Both the position numbers and the translations under genes were made by a program. 8,072 nt of DNA from Agromyces sp. (GTDB lineage: Bacteria > Actinomycetota > Actinomycetes > Actinomycetales > Microbacteriaceae): assembly GCA_031178025.1 (NCBI GenBank), contig JAPSJU010000079.1, positions 1 through 8,072 of the forward strand. Reading direction: 5' to 3'. The notes below the pieces were generated by a model, which made no database searches, was not told where the DNA came from, and saw only the letters and a program-made list of their open reading frames with translations. Numbering within the stretch: position 1 is the first letter of the stretch; each line of letters begins with the position of its first letter. Positions 7,102 to 8,072 of the stretch are shown here, in pieces.

Positions 7102-7995
7102 TCAGCCGATCCGCTCGCCCAGCCAGGCGAAGCCGTCGAACCGGACGCCGTCGACTCCGAACATCTCGAGGTGGAGGTGGGGTCCGGTCGACTGGCCGGT
7201 CGATCCGACGAGCCCGATCTGCTGGCCCGCGCTCACGCGCTGGCCGACGGCGACCTGGAGTGAGCCGTACTGCATGTGCGCGTAGGAGCTCGTGATGAGT
7301 TCGCCGCCGATGTTGTGCTGCACCTCGACGTTGACGCCCAGACCGCCGCCGTTCTCGGTGGCGAGCACGACGACGCCGTCGGCGATCGACATCACCGGGG
7401 TGCCGCTGCCGGGGTTGAAGTCGACACCGTCGTGGTTCGTGGAGCAGCCGGCGCACGGCGCGTCGCGCGGGCCGAAGCCCGAGCTGCGGTTCTCAGGCGA
7501 GAGCACCGGCCACACGACGAGGTCGGATTCCACGATGGAGACGCTGCCGACGTTCGCCACCTGCGAGAAGATGGGCGGCGGTGCCGCCTCGACGGCGTAG
7601 CTGCCCGACGGGTGCGGCTCGAGCTTGGCCTCGCTCGCGACTTCGAGGTGCTGGGGCTCGAGGGAGATGGTGTCCTCGACCGGCGCGTACACGGAGGCAC
7701 GGGCCTCGGTGTCGGTCGCTGCGACGGCGAGCGCGGGCACGCTCGTCGCGAACGTGAGCCCTCCGACGAAGGCCATGGCGAGCAGGGAGATCGACGAGCG
7801 CGACGATCGCGGGGTTCGCGGGGTCCTCGAGACGGAGGCCGGCGCCGCGACGGGAGCGGCTGAACGGGCCTCCGCGAGGGGCGGGACCGCGGCGCTCGAG
7901 GAGCGGCGACGTGCGGAGGCGTCAGTGGTGCGGCGGGGACGGAAACGGGCGGGGGTGGGGGCGGCCGCGCGGCGGCCGTGCTGTGGAGGAGTCAT
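7102..7995 (-). CDS. M23 family (LytM-type) metallopeptidase, membrane-anchored
   Basis: This is a predicted zinc endopeptidase that cuts peptidoglycan cross-bridges or stem peptides. The 297-residue protein has three parts. Residues 1-68 are a basic Arg/Ser/Ala/Pro-rich cytoplasmic tail. Residues 69-92 are a single hydrophobic segment (signal anchor or long signal peptide). A variable linker leads to the M23 domain at about 160-290. Zinc ligands should be His188 and Asp192 (HDGVD) and His275 of GPHLHLE. His240 (SYAHM) and His273 are the catalytic histidines. All are present, so it is probably an active enzyme and not a degenerate LytM activator. Two cysteines (181 and 184, CAGCSTNHDG) lie just before the first ligand and might form a disulfide outside the cell. 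There is no LysM or SH3 wall-binding domain. The ATG lacks a Shine-Dalgarno sequence and follows an in-frame TGA directly, so the start is fairly fixed at or after 7995. Promoter elements were not clear. Confidence 0.93.
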   Translation of the reverse strand: MTPPQHGRRAAAPTPARFRPRRTTDASARRRSSSAAVPPLAEARSAAPVAAPASVSRTPRTPRSSRSSISLLAMAFVGGLTFATSVPALAVAATDTEARASVYAPVEDTISLEPQHLEVASEAKLEPHPSGSYAVEAAPPPIFSQVANVGSVSIVESDLVVWPVLSPENRSSGFGPRDAPCAGCSTNHDGVDFNPGSGTPVMSIADGVVVLATENGGGLGVNVEVQHNIGGELITSSYAHMQYGSLQVAVGQRVSAGQQIGLVGSTGQSTGPHLHLEMFGVDGVRFDGFAWLGERIG

Positions 7996-8030
7996 TCAGT
8001 GCGTTACGTATCTGTGTTCGGTCGTCAGGG

Positions 8031-8072
8031 CTTCGGGGCTTCGGGGCTTCGGGGCTTCGGGGCTTCGGGGCT
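8031..8072. repeat. 8-bp tandem repeat (CTTCGGGG)5+, possible G-quadruplex
   Basis: Five exact copies of CTTCGGGG fill 8031-8070, and the next copy begins at 8071 and is cut by the window edge. A GGG lies just before the array at 8028-8030. The plus strand therefore has five G4 tracts separated by 4-base CTTC loops, which meets the usual definition of an intramolecular G-quadruplex. The array starts 35 bp upstream of the M23 peptidase ATG, with the G-rich strand as template for that gene. On the minus strand the 24-base period would read PEAPKPRS in one frame. Whether it is intergenic or the end of an upstream gene cannot be decided here. Confidence 0.9.

Noticed and set aside
5792..7285. Long plus-strand frame spanning the lipoprotein gene, divergent promoter region and hydratase gene
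   Set aside because: It crosses three better-supported features and turns into Arg/Gly-rich sequence. It is a frame shadow.
7996..8030. Promoter or c-di-AMP-type riboswitch in front of the M23 gene
   Set aside because: Cell-wall hydrolase genes in actinobacteria can follow such riboswitches, but the visible leader is too short and shows no matching conserved blocks. TACGTA at 8005-8010 alone does not define a promoter.

Overview
This 8,072-bp window is very GC-rich, with strong G/C at third codon positions, GTG starts alongside ATG, and TANNNT-type -10 elements. Protein sequences such as the FdxA-DapC pair and the hexameric-type citrate synthase fit an actinobacterium, most likely Microbacteriaceae (inferred from style and gene order, not from a search). 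The content is mostly chromosomal housekeeping. I see no insertion sequence, tRNA, rRNA, CRISPR array or phage gene. I did not find a convincing new multi-gene system. The less ordinary features are an uncharacterised lipoprotein/membrane-protein pair, several perfect palindromes at promoters, and an 8-bp G-tract repeat at the right edge.

Layout. Positions 1-2262 (+) hold the 3' part of a penicillin-acylase-family Ntn hydrolase whose N-terminus lies outside the window. It converges over 35 bp on citrate synthase gltA (2298-3620, -). The gap between gltA and the next gene upstream (3621-3779) contains the likely gltA promoter and, next to it, a perfect 13-bp-arm hairpin that probably ends the upstream operon. 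That operon, read on the minus strand from 6132 down to 3780, is: lipoprotein, four-helix membrane protein (GTGA overlap), 7Fe ferredoxin fdxA, and aminotransferase dapC (17-bp gap). fdxA also seems to have its own -10 element inside a 16-bp palindrome. A 152-bp divergent region (6133-6284) carries back-to-back -10 elements for the lipoprotein operon and for an enoyl-CoA hydratase (6285-7094, +). That gene converges, with only 7 bp between stop codons, on a membrane-anchored M23 (LytM-type) peptidase (7102-7995, -). The last 42 bases are CTTCGGGG tandem repeats running off the window edge.

How the genes relate. GltA feeds the TCA cycle, and DapC acts in the succinylase branch of diaminopimelate/lysine synthesis. 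The M23 protein probably cuts or remodels peptidoglycan at the cell surface. The ferredoxin next to dapC is a conserved actinobacterial arrangement (compare Rv1177-Rv1178 in Mycobacterium tuberculosis). The functional link between the two, and with the lipoprotein/membrane pair ahead of them, is unknown. The hydratase is a stand-alone acyl-CoA enzyme, and the acylase is an exoenzyme-type amidase whose substrate cannot be read from sequence.
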